A stretch of DNA of 64,000 bases from Nannochloropsis salina CCMP1776 (lineage: Eukaryota; Sar; Eustigmatophyceae; Eustigmatales; Monodopsidaceae), in the NCBI GenBank assembly GCA_004565275.1, contig SDOX01000095.1, positions 67,417-131,416 of the forward strand. The letters are read 5' to 3'. Positions 19,985 through 29,979 of this stretch are shown piece after piece. The position numbers were made by a program, and so were the translations under genes. Each line of letters opens with the position of its first letter. Position 1 is the stretch's first letter. The notes beneath the pieces are model-generated. The model was not told the origin of the DNA. It was given only the letters and a program-made list of their open reading frames with translations, and did no database searches.

Positions 19985-22900
19985 TCACAGGGAGGACGGC
20001 GTGAGTTTCCCGGAGGCCGCTAAAAGCTCACTGACGCTCACTCTCACTGCGGGGGCATTCGAACCCTGCCCGTGGCCCATATCCACATCCGGCGTGGCCG
20101 TCTCCGTGGTATCTACACCCACACCAGCAGTCGCCTCGGCAGCTGCAGGAGCTGAACACGCTGCATGAGGGGCCTCGACAGCCGCCCTGCGCGCCTTGGC
20201 CTTGGCCGCAGTCGCCAAGACATCGGCCAAAGATACTCGGATGACCAGGGGAGAAGGAGGGGCCGGCGCACGATCCGGTAGCGCCGTGGGTGGGGCGGTA
20301 GCCTCTTGAGTGTAGTGGATGGTCACCACCCGCTGGTTATTCTTGGGAGGGCGCTTGGTGGCAAGCTTCCCCTCCCGGTCCCGGTGCGGAGGCCGCGGAG
20401 GGGACAGTCCCGCCCCTCGCCTCGCGTCCTCTACCCGGCGGGACGGGGCTTGTGCCGATGGTCCTGCTTCCACGTTCTCCTGCGCCGGCAAAGACTCCCG
20501 ACGGAGGCCCCGTCCTCCCCCCCCTCGGCCCCGTGCCCTCCCCGCCCCGAAGTCCTCCCTCGCCCCCTGAGGCCGTCGACCTCTCTGCAGGCGCCGCCCC
20601 GCCGCCCCTTCCACGCCCTCCCTCCCCTGGGCCTCCTCTTCTTCAACGGGCCCTTCCCGAGGTCGAGGTGGCTGCCTCTCCCCCTCCTCCCTCGCATCTT
20701 TCCCATTCCGCTTCCCTCTCCCGTCACGTCCCCCTGCCTGTTTCCTGCCTGCCCTCCCTCTCAGCGTCACCTCCACCACCTCCCTTTCCTCCGCGGGTGA
20801 GCGCGAGCGAGGGAGGGAGGGAGAGGAGGGGGACTCAGCGGGGTGGATAGCTGGGAGCGCGTCCTTGTCCTCAGGGGCCGAAGGAGGGAGGGAGGGACGT
20901 AGGCGTGCCTGTCCTAGCTGAAAGCCACGACCTCGTCCTCCACCACGCCCTCCCTCCCTCTCTCGCCCCAGCCCTGCCTCCACGGGCCTGGATCGAGGCG
21001 GGGAAGGGCCCAGTCGCTGCAACAAGGCAGGGCCACTGCCCTCCCGACCGCTTCCTCCCCCTCCTCCTCGCCCTCGGCCCCGCCCTCGCGCCCCTTCTCG
21101 GACGCCTCTTCCTCCTTCTCTGCCCCCTCCTCCCTCCGAGTCTTCCCCGCCCGCCGGGGAGGGCACAGAGAGAGGAAGAGTCCTTTCCTCCTGCCCACCC
21201 CTTTCGTGCTCGGCGGAGAGGGGGCTGCGGCCTGTGCCGTTATCGGCGGGGCCGCGCCTGGAGGGGTTGAGGTCCGACCGTTGGTGGCCGTTACCCGACC
21301 GTTGGTGACCGTTACCCGCCGGTTTGTGCAAGATTTGCACGCGGGCCCCAGCCATGTGGTGCTGAGGGGGAGACGAAGAAGGAGGGTGCGCCTGAGGGTG
21401 CGCCCGAGTGTGGGAGGGAGGGTGGGAAGGAGGGGAGGAGGCCAAGTCCGCTCCTTCCATCGGAGCCTGCGGGGGAAACCCTCGAACAAATTCGGCCCCC
21501 TCCCGCGCCCCCGCCCTTCCCGCCTCCCTCGCCCCGGCCCTCCCCCCCTCCCTCCCCGCAACGACCCTTCCCACCGCTCCTCTCCCTCCCAACGGGCGCT
21601 TTCCGTGTTCCGAACCCCCTGCCGGCCGCCCGCGGCGACCCGCTCCCCCTCCCTCTCCCCGCCCCCTCCCCGCCCCGCCCCACCCAGCATCATCGGGACG
21701 ATGGCCGCCATCCCACTGGTCGCGCCCCATCCCCCCGTATCCACCGCCGGCACCGTCCGCCCCCCGCTGGCCCCTCCCCAGCCGCCCACCCCCGGCCCTC
21801 CCTCCGGCCTACCGGGGCCCCTCCCCGCCGACCCCGGGAGGCCGGCGTCCCGATAGGCCGAAGAGGAATGGCGCCCGGGACCTCGTACGTCCCGACCGCT
21901 TCTCGGGGAGGTCGGGGTGGAGTGGTGGGCAGCAGGCTGGGAGGACGCGGGGGGTCGGCCCCAGTTTCCTGGGAGAGAGGAGGGGGTGGGCGATGGGTTG
22001 GAGGAGAGCGAGGGGTAGGAAGGAGAGGCAGAATATGGACGTACCTGAACCGTGCGACTCCGAAGCTTGCGAGGCCGGGCCCTGGGTGGGGTGGGAGGCG
22101 CGGGGCTGGCGGCCTCCCGGGTGGGAGAAAGGGTCGTGCGGGAAGAGGGAGGCGGGCCCCGGGGGACCTCGGTGCGAGGCGGGGGGGGAAGGAGGGGAGG
22201 AGGGGAAACGTAGGGGGAAAAGGGCTCCCGGCGCCTTCCCCGCCCGTCGCCACCCCATCCTCCTCCATAGCCTTCCTCTCCCCTCCCATCCCGCCCTGCC
22301 CCCCTCCCTCCCCCCCGCCCTCCCTCCCTCCCTCTTTCCGACCTCTCAGGCAGTCCCGAAGTCCCCACGCCGCCCTGGTCCACCCGCTCCCCCCCTCCCC
22401 CCACTGCGCCCCCCCACGCAGGGTCCTTTCCACAGGCGGCCCCGACTTGCCCTGCCCGGCACGGGAGGAGGGGTCGTAGGGAGGGAGGGAGGAAGGGCCA
22501 TCTCCTTTGGACTGCGGCGACCGATAGTTCGCCAGCGGGCCTTCGTCCACCTGCCTGAGCCTGTCGCCGTCCGTAGAGGCGGGCCCGGATCCTGGCAGCG
22601 GGAACAGACGCCCCTGGGAGCCTGCTTCCCTCGCCTCTGTACCCCCGGCCCCGACCTCCGTCCGCCCCCCCTCCTTCCCCCTCCACCCCCCTCCCACAGG
22701 GGCCCCCAGGCTGGCCCTGGACGCCGCCAGGGACGCGTCGACCCAACTGCTGGGCCTTCCTCGAAACCCTCCACCTTTCCCGCGCTCTCCATTTTCCCCC
22801 GGTCCCGGCCCTGGCTCCTCCGGACTGGGAAACGGTTTGTTGATCACTGTCAGACGCGACGTGGATCCTGGCAAGGCCACTCGGGGGGCTTGGGCTTCGG

Positions 22901-23075
22901 ATTTCGACGCGACAGCTTGCAAAGTGGGGTTCAAGTTCCGGGAGGTGAATACACGCGGCTTGACAGCGGTGGCAGAGGGGGCCGGGGAGGAGGATGTGGA
23001 GGTGGAAGTCGCCGTCGAAGCGGTTTTTGAGGGTGCCGGTGCCACAGCACTGCCTTCGCCCTCAGTGGTGGTCAT
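19985..23075 (-). CDS. large disordered Pro/Gly/Arg-rich protein, exon structure uncertain
   Basis: The N-terminal part starts at 23075 (MTTTEGEGSAVAPAPSKTAS) and stays open for several hundred codons. The likely C-terminal part ends at 19985 with two similar short motifs, VIRVSLADVLATAAKAKARR and AVRVSVSELLAASGKL. These ends lie in different frames, so at least one intron or frame change lies between. One good splice pair is GGTTCAG|GTACGTCC near 22055-22045 and CTCTCCCAG near 21970. Almost everything in the middle is low-complexity Gly, Arg, Pro, Glu and Ser, typical of nuclear RNA-binding proteins, but no folded domain is recognised. A 21-bp tandem repeat (21275-21316) encodes GNGHQRS twice. 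Treat the span as one locus, not as a resolved model. Confidence 0.45.
21275..21316. repeat. 21-bp tandem repeat, two copies
   Basis: Two copies differing at one or two positions; in the minus frame each encodes GNGHQRS within the disordered protein. Confidence 0.6.
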
Positions 23076-24161
23076 TTAAAGCCTGACCGTATGGCGGGAA
23101 AGTCCTGTGCAGTACAGGGACGGTGGCAGGGAACGTGAGGGGAGCGGAGGGAGGGGGAGAAAAGCAGAAGTCCAGGTGGAATCGAGGCTCAATGTCACAC
23201 ACATGAGACAGCATAATCGTTGTAAGATGTATGCAGCCTCCACGACTTCAAGCAATGAAGATGCACACCCGTTTCTCCTTGTTTGCCCGAGACGGCAATG
23301 ACGTGAGACTAAACACCTTTCCCTGCCTTTCTCAGGCTTTTCGGACAGTCAGCTTCGGGACGGAGAGTCTCCAACACTATCAAAGCTCATGCCACCCACA
23401 TCCTGCGCGCTGCCGTACACAAACCCCGTGACACGTAAGAAAGTCAAAGGATGACGGTGGGTCCCCCAGCATACGCGCTTAGGCCCCCTGACAAAAGAAA
23501 GTGAGGGAGCGAGGGAGGAAGGGGGTGACTGCTCTTGTGCCGGCCCCACGACCTCCCCCCCCCACCTTTTTCCAGTGCTTGTATGCCCCCTATTTCTCGT
23601 CGGCAGGAAGCGGCGTCCAGATCATACCAAGGACATCTTTTTTCGTGTCAAATTGGGATTCAGTTTCTAGTGACGGGACTCAAAGTGGGGTCATAAGCAT
23701 GGCCGGGTACAACCATTACTCCCTCTCGTCCTAATCTACCTTTCCACATGGCCCCGCCTTCATGCCCTGAGCAGCATGCAAAGGCATTTACTAACCGTAC
23801 ACAATCTCCTTAATTGTAATACGCCTCGATGAAGGCGCCTTTCTACGTAAGTATGAATGATCCAGCGCTCAAAGGAAACCTGCTCTGAGTTGAAGCTCTG
23901 AAAAGGAGCCTCTGAGAAATACCTCACTCACGAGCGAGCTGTATATACAGAATGAGCAGAAGAAGATGCTTAAATACGCATGACATGCCCTTACTACGCA
24001 GTGCCTTTAATAGTACTAGTGAGGGCCTTCTTTCGATACGGAGCTTTAATCTCTCTCCTATCCTCCCCCCTGGAGCCCCCTCGTTTCTCCGTCGCACGAA
24101 GAGCCTCATGCCGTGGTCGCGATGCCCTTCCTTTTCTCCCACCGACCACGTAGGTATACGT
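23076..24161. promoter_or_regulatory. divergent spacer
   Basis: 1.09 kb between the disordered-protein start (minus) and the inositol monophosphatase start (plus). The phosphatase frame is open upstream to an ATG at 23952, so 23952-24161 may be an N-terminal extension instead of 5' UTR. No other gene recognised. Confidence 0.45.
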
Positions 24162-25674
24162 ATGTCAACAATAAAAGATGACGGCGACACAATGCCTCAT
24201 CCACTCTCCTCGCAAGAGAATTTCGCCGCGAGCACAAACCCTAGCGACGACGAATGTAAGGCTTCCATCCTGTCCCATATTACGTTCCGGCGTGCGAAGT
24301 CCGTAGTGGTAACCCTCGGACAAGTTGACAGTCGTCGAGTGCTGCATGTCACCGAGGGTCAGCGTACCTACTAACGCTCGGTCTCGTTCCCTGTTCCATA
24401 GTCAGGGATCACGACTTGGACCATTACCTCCAGGTCGCCGAGTCGGCGGCCCTGCAGGCGGGCAAGTGAGTACGACGGAGCGGCTTGGGACGAGGAACGT
24501 TATCCTACATTGCCCGCCATCAGAGCCATGGTGTACGTTCCCTCCCTGACCCCCTCCCTGTCCTCCCTCCCTCCCTTCCTCCCTCCCTCCCTAGCTTCAT
24601 CCGGGCATCTCTGGAGCGGCGGACAAGTCTGGGTCTGACCGTGAACGACAAGGCCGCAGTCGGTGCCGCCCGCGTGGATTTGGTCACGGAGGTAGACCTA
24701 CAGGCAGAGGAGATCATCATCCCCTCCATCCGAAAGGCAGTGACGGGCCGGCACATCTTCGTGGGGGAGGAGTCCGCCTTTTTGACCGGGACCCAGGCCT
24801 TGACAGACGACCCCCACTGGTTCGTGGACCCTGTGGACGGAACCACCAACTTCATCCATGGCTACCCTTTCGTGACGGTGGGGAGGGCGGGAGGGAGGGC
24901 GGGAGGGAGGGCGCAGGCTGCGTCCTGGGGATGGGAGGGCGGCGAGGAGGGAGTGTAGAGAGGGGACAGGACACGAACTCCAGGTGCATGGCCCCGTCCC
25001 ACGTCCACCCACCATCGCTCCCTCCCCCCTCCTCCCTCTCTCCCTCCCTCGCTCAGGTCTCCATCGGTCTGCTCATCCGGAAGCGCCCCGTCGTCGGCGT
25101 CGTCTACAATCCTTTCCTGCAAGAGCTCTACACCGCCCGGCATGGGGGGGGCGCCTTCTTGAACGGCAAACCCCTCCACGTCAGCGACACTCCCACCCTG
25201 AAAGAGGCGATGGTTGCCACCACCTTAGGGGCATCCCGCGACCGGACCTACCTGAACCTCCTCCTCTTCCGGCTTCGCGCCCTTTTGCTGGAACGCCTCC
25301 AGGCCTTCCGAGTCTCGGGCTCGACCTGTCAGAATCTGGCCCATGTTGCCTCCGGGCGGCTCGACTGCTACTACGACGAGGGCGGCTTCGGAGGGCCCTG
25401 GGACATTGCGGCGGGCCTGGTCTTGGTAAGAGAGGCGGGGGGGACGGTGCGGGCCTTGGGGGGGGGCGACTTTGTCTTCTCCATGGGCCAGGGGAACCTG
25501 GTGTGTGGGAACGCGCGCTTGGTGGAGGAGGTCGTGCAAGCGGTGCGGGCCGCCGACAACAAAATGTGGTGGAAGGGGGTGAGGGTGCAGGTGAGAGGGT
25601 GGGGGAGCATCGGGGCGGTGGTGCTCGGGGCTTGCGTCATCTCCTTGGTCTTGGGGGGCAGGAAAGCGCGTTAG
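24162..25674 (+). CDS. inositol monophosphatase family enzyme with C-terminal membrane anchor
   Basis: Four exons: 24162-24255, 24402-24465, 24595-24877, 25057-25674 (phases 1, 2, 0), 352 residues. Family motifs: EVDLQAEE, GEESAF, the metal-binding WFVDPVDGTTNFIHGYPF (Asp131, Asp134), VSIGLLIRKRPVVGVVYNP, SGSTCQNLAHVASGRLDCYY and GPWDIAAGLVLVREAGG (Asp263 metal ligand). IMPase-type enzymes remove phosphate from inositol 1-phosphate or related small substrates using Mg2+. After the domain there is a hydrophobic segment near the C-terminus (SIGAVVLGACVISLVLGG) ending in RKAR, so the enzyme is probably tail-anchored; soluble IMPases lack this. The start is uncertain: the frame is open back to 23952. 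Intron 3 has G-rich and C-rich ends that can pair. Confidence 0.85.
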
Positions 25675-26044
25675 GGAGGGAAGGAGGATGGGAGGGAGGG
25701 AGGGGGGGGAGGAGAGAGGAGGTTCGTGCATAAAAGGTATACATAGAGCGGGGGGGGCGAGAGAGAGGTGACAGCGCGGTCAAATCTAGACACGGCGCCT
25801 GGGGTGGGAAAGGAAAAGAAGACGCAATGGAGGGACCCCGGGCCGTGGCCCATGTGTCGAGGGGCAGACTTCTCACCCTGCCTGGCGGGGAGGATATGGC
25901 CTGCCGGACGCCGGACCTCTCGGGCTTCCTTATTCTTATATTGGAGGGGGTCCATCCTGTTTCATTTCACAACGAAACTCGTGCTTTTGAGGTCTTGGGA
26001 GCCCCCCCACACCCTTCCCCCTCCTCTGTCTCATCCTACCGCGA
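25675..26044. other. convergent 3' spacer
   Basis: 370 bp between the phosphatase and rhomboid stops. It begins with GGGAGGG-type tracts and contains nothing recognisable. Confidence 0.5.
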
Positions 26045-26917
26045 TCATACCAAGGCCACCGCCCCTCCATTCCTTTCCCCTCCACCTTCCCCTCCCCCGA
26101 GCGTACGTCCTTCCGGGTACAAGATCGACACGGCCGGCGCCGCTGTCCTCCCGCTCGTCCCCGCCCCCCCCGCCCTCTCCTCCCCACCCACTGCCCCCCA
26201 GCCCGCGTACTCCAGGCAGGGCAGGGGGAGCCCTGTTGTGGCCTTCAAGCTGATCGCCAGCATGGCCACTACCCAGAAGAGGAAGCAGCCGCCCCAGTAG
26301 GGACTGCTCAGCCAGTCTAAGGTCCCCAAGGCCGCGATCAGCCCCGCTACGATCCCAGAGGCGTGCCCCACCAAGCTCGCCCTCCGGACAATCAGCTGAG
26401 TGATGAGGAGGGAGGCCACGGGGGCCAGCAGGGACGGAATCTCCACCAGGCCCAAAAGGCTGACCGTGGGCGGTCCATAGAAGCTCAGTATGGTCATCCA
26501 GGCGAATATCACCGCGCTGTAGCCTACGGAACCTCCTTCTTGCCACGCCCGGCTCCGGGGTGCAGGCAGGCAGGACGAGGCAAAGTAGACGACGGCGAGC
26601 ATGATGAGTTTAGACAGCACGACGAGGGCGAGAGACTGCACTATAAAGCGCCAGTGGCCCAACCAGAGCTCGGCGGAGCGGCAGTCCCAGAGGGCTATCA
26701 CGTTGAAGCCGATGTGCGCCAGGTCCAGGTGAGAATGGGCCGCGGTCAAGCATCGCCACCATTCCTTTTTTTCCACCACGTTAGTGTAGGAAAATGAAAC
26801 CTTGTCGGCGGACACGCGGTGGTTCCAAAGGAAAAACCAGATGACGACCAATACGGCGCAGGTGACCGCCGTGGCTGGGGTGAGAAGGAGGTCTTGAAGA
26901 AAGGGGGAGGACGGCAT
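26045..26917 (-). CDS. rhomboid-family intramembrane serine protease
   Basis: Intronless, 290 residues, with six or so membrane segments. An N-terminal helix (VTCAVLVVIWFFLW) precedes a luminal loop with paired Trp (KEWWRCLTAAHSHLDLAHIG). The serine motif is VGYSAVIFAW (Ser134, G-x-S form) and the partner His is in LVGHASGIVAGLIAALG (His185): both catalytic residues are present, so it should be an active protease and not a pseudo-rhomboid. The order and the H-x-x-x-H-x-x-x-N region (HLDLAHIGFN) resemble RHBDD1/RHBL4-like ER rhomboids, which cleave membrane proteins for ERAD; that subclass call is inference. The C-terminal about 70 residues are Gly-rich and disordered. Confidence 0.83.
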   Translation of the reverse strand: MPSSPFLQDLLLTPATAVTCAVLVVIWFFLWNHRVSADKVSFSYTNVVEKKEWWRCLTAAHSHLDLAHIGFNVIALWDCRSAELWLGHWRFIVQSLALVVLSKLIMLAVVYFASSCLPAPRSRAWQEGGSVGYSAVIFAWMTILSFYGPPTVSLLGLVEIPSLLAPVASLLITQLIVRRASLVGHASGIVAGLIAALGTLDWLSSPYWGGCFLFWVVAMLAISLKATTGLPLPCLEYAGWGAVGGEERAGGAGTSGRTAAPAVSILYPEGRTLGGGEGGGERNGGAVALV

Positions 26918-27399
26918 GCTCCCGCCGTGTATAGGAGCACTGTCCGGGATGGAGCTCTTTGCTCCTTCGTTCCCGTGTATTACGGATAACTAGGCTGCAA
27001 ACTTCTGTATGGGACGCACCCGTGCAACGCGGATTTTTTCACACGATGCTTGAGGGTGACAGGAGAGCCGACTTTTGAAGAGACGCCAGGGAGGCCGGAT
27101 GACAAGTTCTAGCGACCTAAGTCGTACCACCGATCGACAAAAGCTGACACCGCGACCTACACGCTTGGGAACAAGCCTTGAGAACATGTAAAAGAGCGTG
27201 GTCAACCGTGAGATGCGAAGAAAGGCAGGCAGGGGAAGAATTCAAAGACCACACGTCCAAGGCGAAACGGCCGGAGTTTCGGCAATTGCACGCCTCAGCC
27301 AAGAGGTTGTACAGGCGCCGAGCCGGTGACCTGCATTCTCTGTCAGGAGTCTCACCGTCAACATGCACAATTTAGCGTTCATAGGCTATTAAGGAGGTC
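26918..27399. promoter_or_regulatory. divergent promoter region rhomboid / aminoacylase
   Basis: 482 bp between divergent start codons. No individual element recognised. Confidence 0.45.
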
Positions 27400-29074
27400 A
27401 TGAGCCCGCCGTTTGCCCCGGGAACGCCTGCGTCCTCGGTCCTGGCGCCCGAAGAGAAGGAGGAGGCCCTCGCCTTGTTTCAAGAGCTGCTGCGTTTCCC
27501 CACCATTTCTTATGCCGGCCCGACCAACGGAAGTTATCGCGCGTGCTGTGAGTGGCTCGTGAAGACACTCACTGACCTAGGATTGAAAACACAGGTAAAA
27601 TGGGAGCGGTAACTCGCAACTTTTGCGTGTTTTTTCCGAGCCAGGCAAGGGAGGATGAGGTCATGTCTCTGTCAATACTGTCCGCACACTATGCTCGGGA
27701 AACGAACAAGCGTTTAGAATGACACACCTTTCCACTCCGTTCAGGTTTTGGAGGTTGTGCCCAACAAACCAGTGGTGGTGGGGAGCTGGGAGGGCTCGGA
27801 GCCCGCACTACCCTCGGTGTTGCTGAATTCCCACTATGACGTGGTGCCTGCGTGCTTGGACCAATGGGAAACGGAACCCTTTACGCCCGTGCGCAAAGAT
27901 GGCAAAATATACGCCCGGTATGTGGAGCAAGACGAGGGCGACAAGGTTGAGGGGAAGGGTGCAGGAGCATCGACCACGTCGGTGGCAGAGGCCTCACTTT
28001 TCGAGTGTGCTGAATATATTTACCCCACCCTCTTCCAGGGGCACCCAGGACATGAAATGCGTCTGTGCTCAGTATATCCTGGCGATCAAGCGTCTCAAGA
28101 AGCCCTCCATCGCCCCCGCGGCCTCCTTCCAACCCCGGCGCAGCATCCATCTCTCCTTCGTCCCGGACGAGGAGATTGGAGGGGAGGACGGCATGGGCCG
28201 CTTTCTGAAGAGCGATCTGTTCAGAAGCCTCCACGTGGGCCTGGCCTTAGACGAAGGCATTGCCAGTCCCGAGAACTCCTACAAATTCTTCTACAGCGAA
28301 CGCTCGCCGCTGTGGATCCGAGTGCGCGCCAAGGGCCTGACGGGGCACGGGTCTCGGTTCATCCCCGACACGGCCGTCGAGAAAATCATGCACGTGGCCA
28401 ATCAGGCCCTGGCCTTCCGGGATTCGCAAGAGAAGCGGCTTGGGTACCTGTGTCCCGCGTCGAACGGGGAGGGCGAAGGGGAGGAAGGGAAACGGGGTGG
28501 GCACGGGGGCTGCAAACATGCCTTGGCCCTGAAGCTCGGGGACGTGGCAACTTTGAACTTGACGGTGCTGAAGGCGGGCGTGAGCATGGACAACGGGCAG
28601 ACCTTCGCCTACAACGTGATACCCCACGAGGCAGAGGCCGGTTTTGACATGCGCATTCCCCCCTCCATGCCCTTTGCCGAGGTCCGGGCTTTGCTGGATG
28701 CCTGGACCGACCGGGCCGGCGTCACGTGGGAGTTTGCACAGGAAGGAGGGGCGGACCCGTTGCTCACACACCACGCAACATCCATCGATGGGGCGCAAAA
28801 TCCCTGGTTCTCGGTGTTTTATGACGCTCTGACCAGCCGCGGGGTGCCGGTGATCCCCGAGATTTTCCCGGCCGCAACGGATGCCCGGTTCTTGCGGGCA
28901 CGGGAAATTTCCGCGTTTGGATTTTCGCCGATGCGGAAAACAGAGATGCTTTTGCACGAGCACAACGAGTATGTGAGCGAAGAGGTATTTATGGAGGGCG
29001 TGGAGGTCTACGTGACCTTGGTGGAGGCATTGAGCGGCGCGGCTAGGTTTGAGAGGGAAGGGGCGCAAGGGTGA
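27400..29074 (+). CDS. ACY1: aminoacylase-1 (M20 zinc peptidase)
   Basis: Three exons, 27400-27594, 27745-27917, 28039-29074 (phases 0 and 2), 467 residues. It aligns end to end with ACY1: NSHYDVVP (zinc His95, and Asp97), YARGTQDMKCV (Asp127, bridging ligand), SFVPDEEIGGEDGM (catalytic Glu167, zinc Glu168), LALDEGIASPENSYKFFYSE, ERSPLWIRVRAKGLTGHGSR at the dimer domain, and EIFPAATDARFLRAREISAF with LLHEHNEY carrying the last His ligand. Aminoacylase-1 hydrolyses N-acyl L-amino acids in the cytosol to recycle amino acids. A Gly/Glu/His-rich insert (GEGEGEEGKRGGHGGCKHA) lies in the lid domain. Start is the first ATG, with AAGGAGGTC just before it. Confidence 0.92.
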
Positions 29075-29979
29075 GGGGAGAAAAGAGAAGGGGAACGAGG
29101 ACAGAGGAGCGACTCGATAAAAAGTTTGATGACAAACTGCATGCGTATGAAAGATGTGACGGCCTCAAGAAAACAGAGGAGCCAGCGTCGGCCTCGGACG
29201 TCGCGATATATCGTTCCACCTTTTTGGGCTCACGTTAGCGTTGTCGTTTTCCTTTCCTCTCATTCCTCCCCCTCTTTCGCTCTTCCTCCCCTCTTTCTTC
29301 GCACCATTCCATTTCACGTCTCTGTTTCTCTAGAACGGGTTGCCCTCCCTTTTTTCAGCATGGTTTGAAGCCTGAGCTCCATCGAGCTAGACAGACCCTT
29401 TTCGCTCTGCCTGATCAAATATGATTCTCTACACCTCCTCTTTGGTTTCAACCATCGTTCTGATACAGCCTCTTGAGGGATTGATTGCCGGGCAGCCAGC
29501 GTCGATGAAAGAGGCACCTGTCTCCGTGTTGAGCCGCCTCAGCCAAATGCACATCGCAAAATCAGTTGGAAATTATATCAACGGGTATTTGGGACCTTCG
29601 CTTCGCCATTTTGGGCCACGAATTGCGCCGAAAGAGGTTGAGTGGCCATTCTATTGCGCGTCGACCTGCAATCATGACAAGACGAATGATCGCGGAACAA
29701 ATTGGGCTTAAAGATTAACGCATCGAGGCTTGCATCTTTTGAGTGCTCATGGTTATGCAGTCTAGAAATTAGAGATGAAGTTTCAACAAAATAAAGGCTT
29801 GCCATAGATAGACGAGAAGCTTTAAAGTTTCGTATCGGCAAAATTTCAGTTTTTAAACGATTAAAAACCTCGAATGGCATCACTTATAATTTACAAGCTT
29901 TGATATCATGACCCGAAAGCGCTAGTTCATTTCTGCTTCTGAGATTTCTGTCCGCTAAAACAGGCGGCCATGAAAACTG
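29075..29979. other. convergent 3' spacer
   Basis: 905 bp between aminoacylase (plus) and helicase (minus) stops; turns AT-rich after about 29400. Short open frames have no family resemblance. Confidence 0.5.

Noticed and set aside
21408-23030. 540-codon plus-strand Pro-rich frame
   Set aside because: Antisense of the disordered minus-strand protein. Both are low-complexity, but the minus strand has better starts, splice sites and repeated motifs, so only that one was kept.
24540-24594. CCTCCCTCC tract as a promoter element
   Set aside because: It is the pyrimidine tract of a phosphatase intron acceptor.
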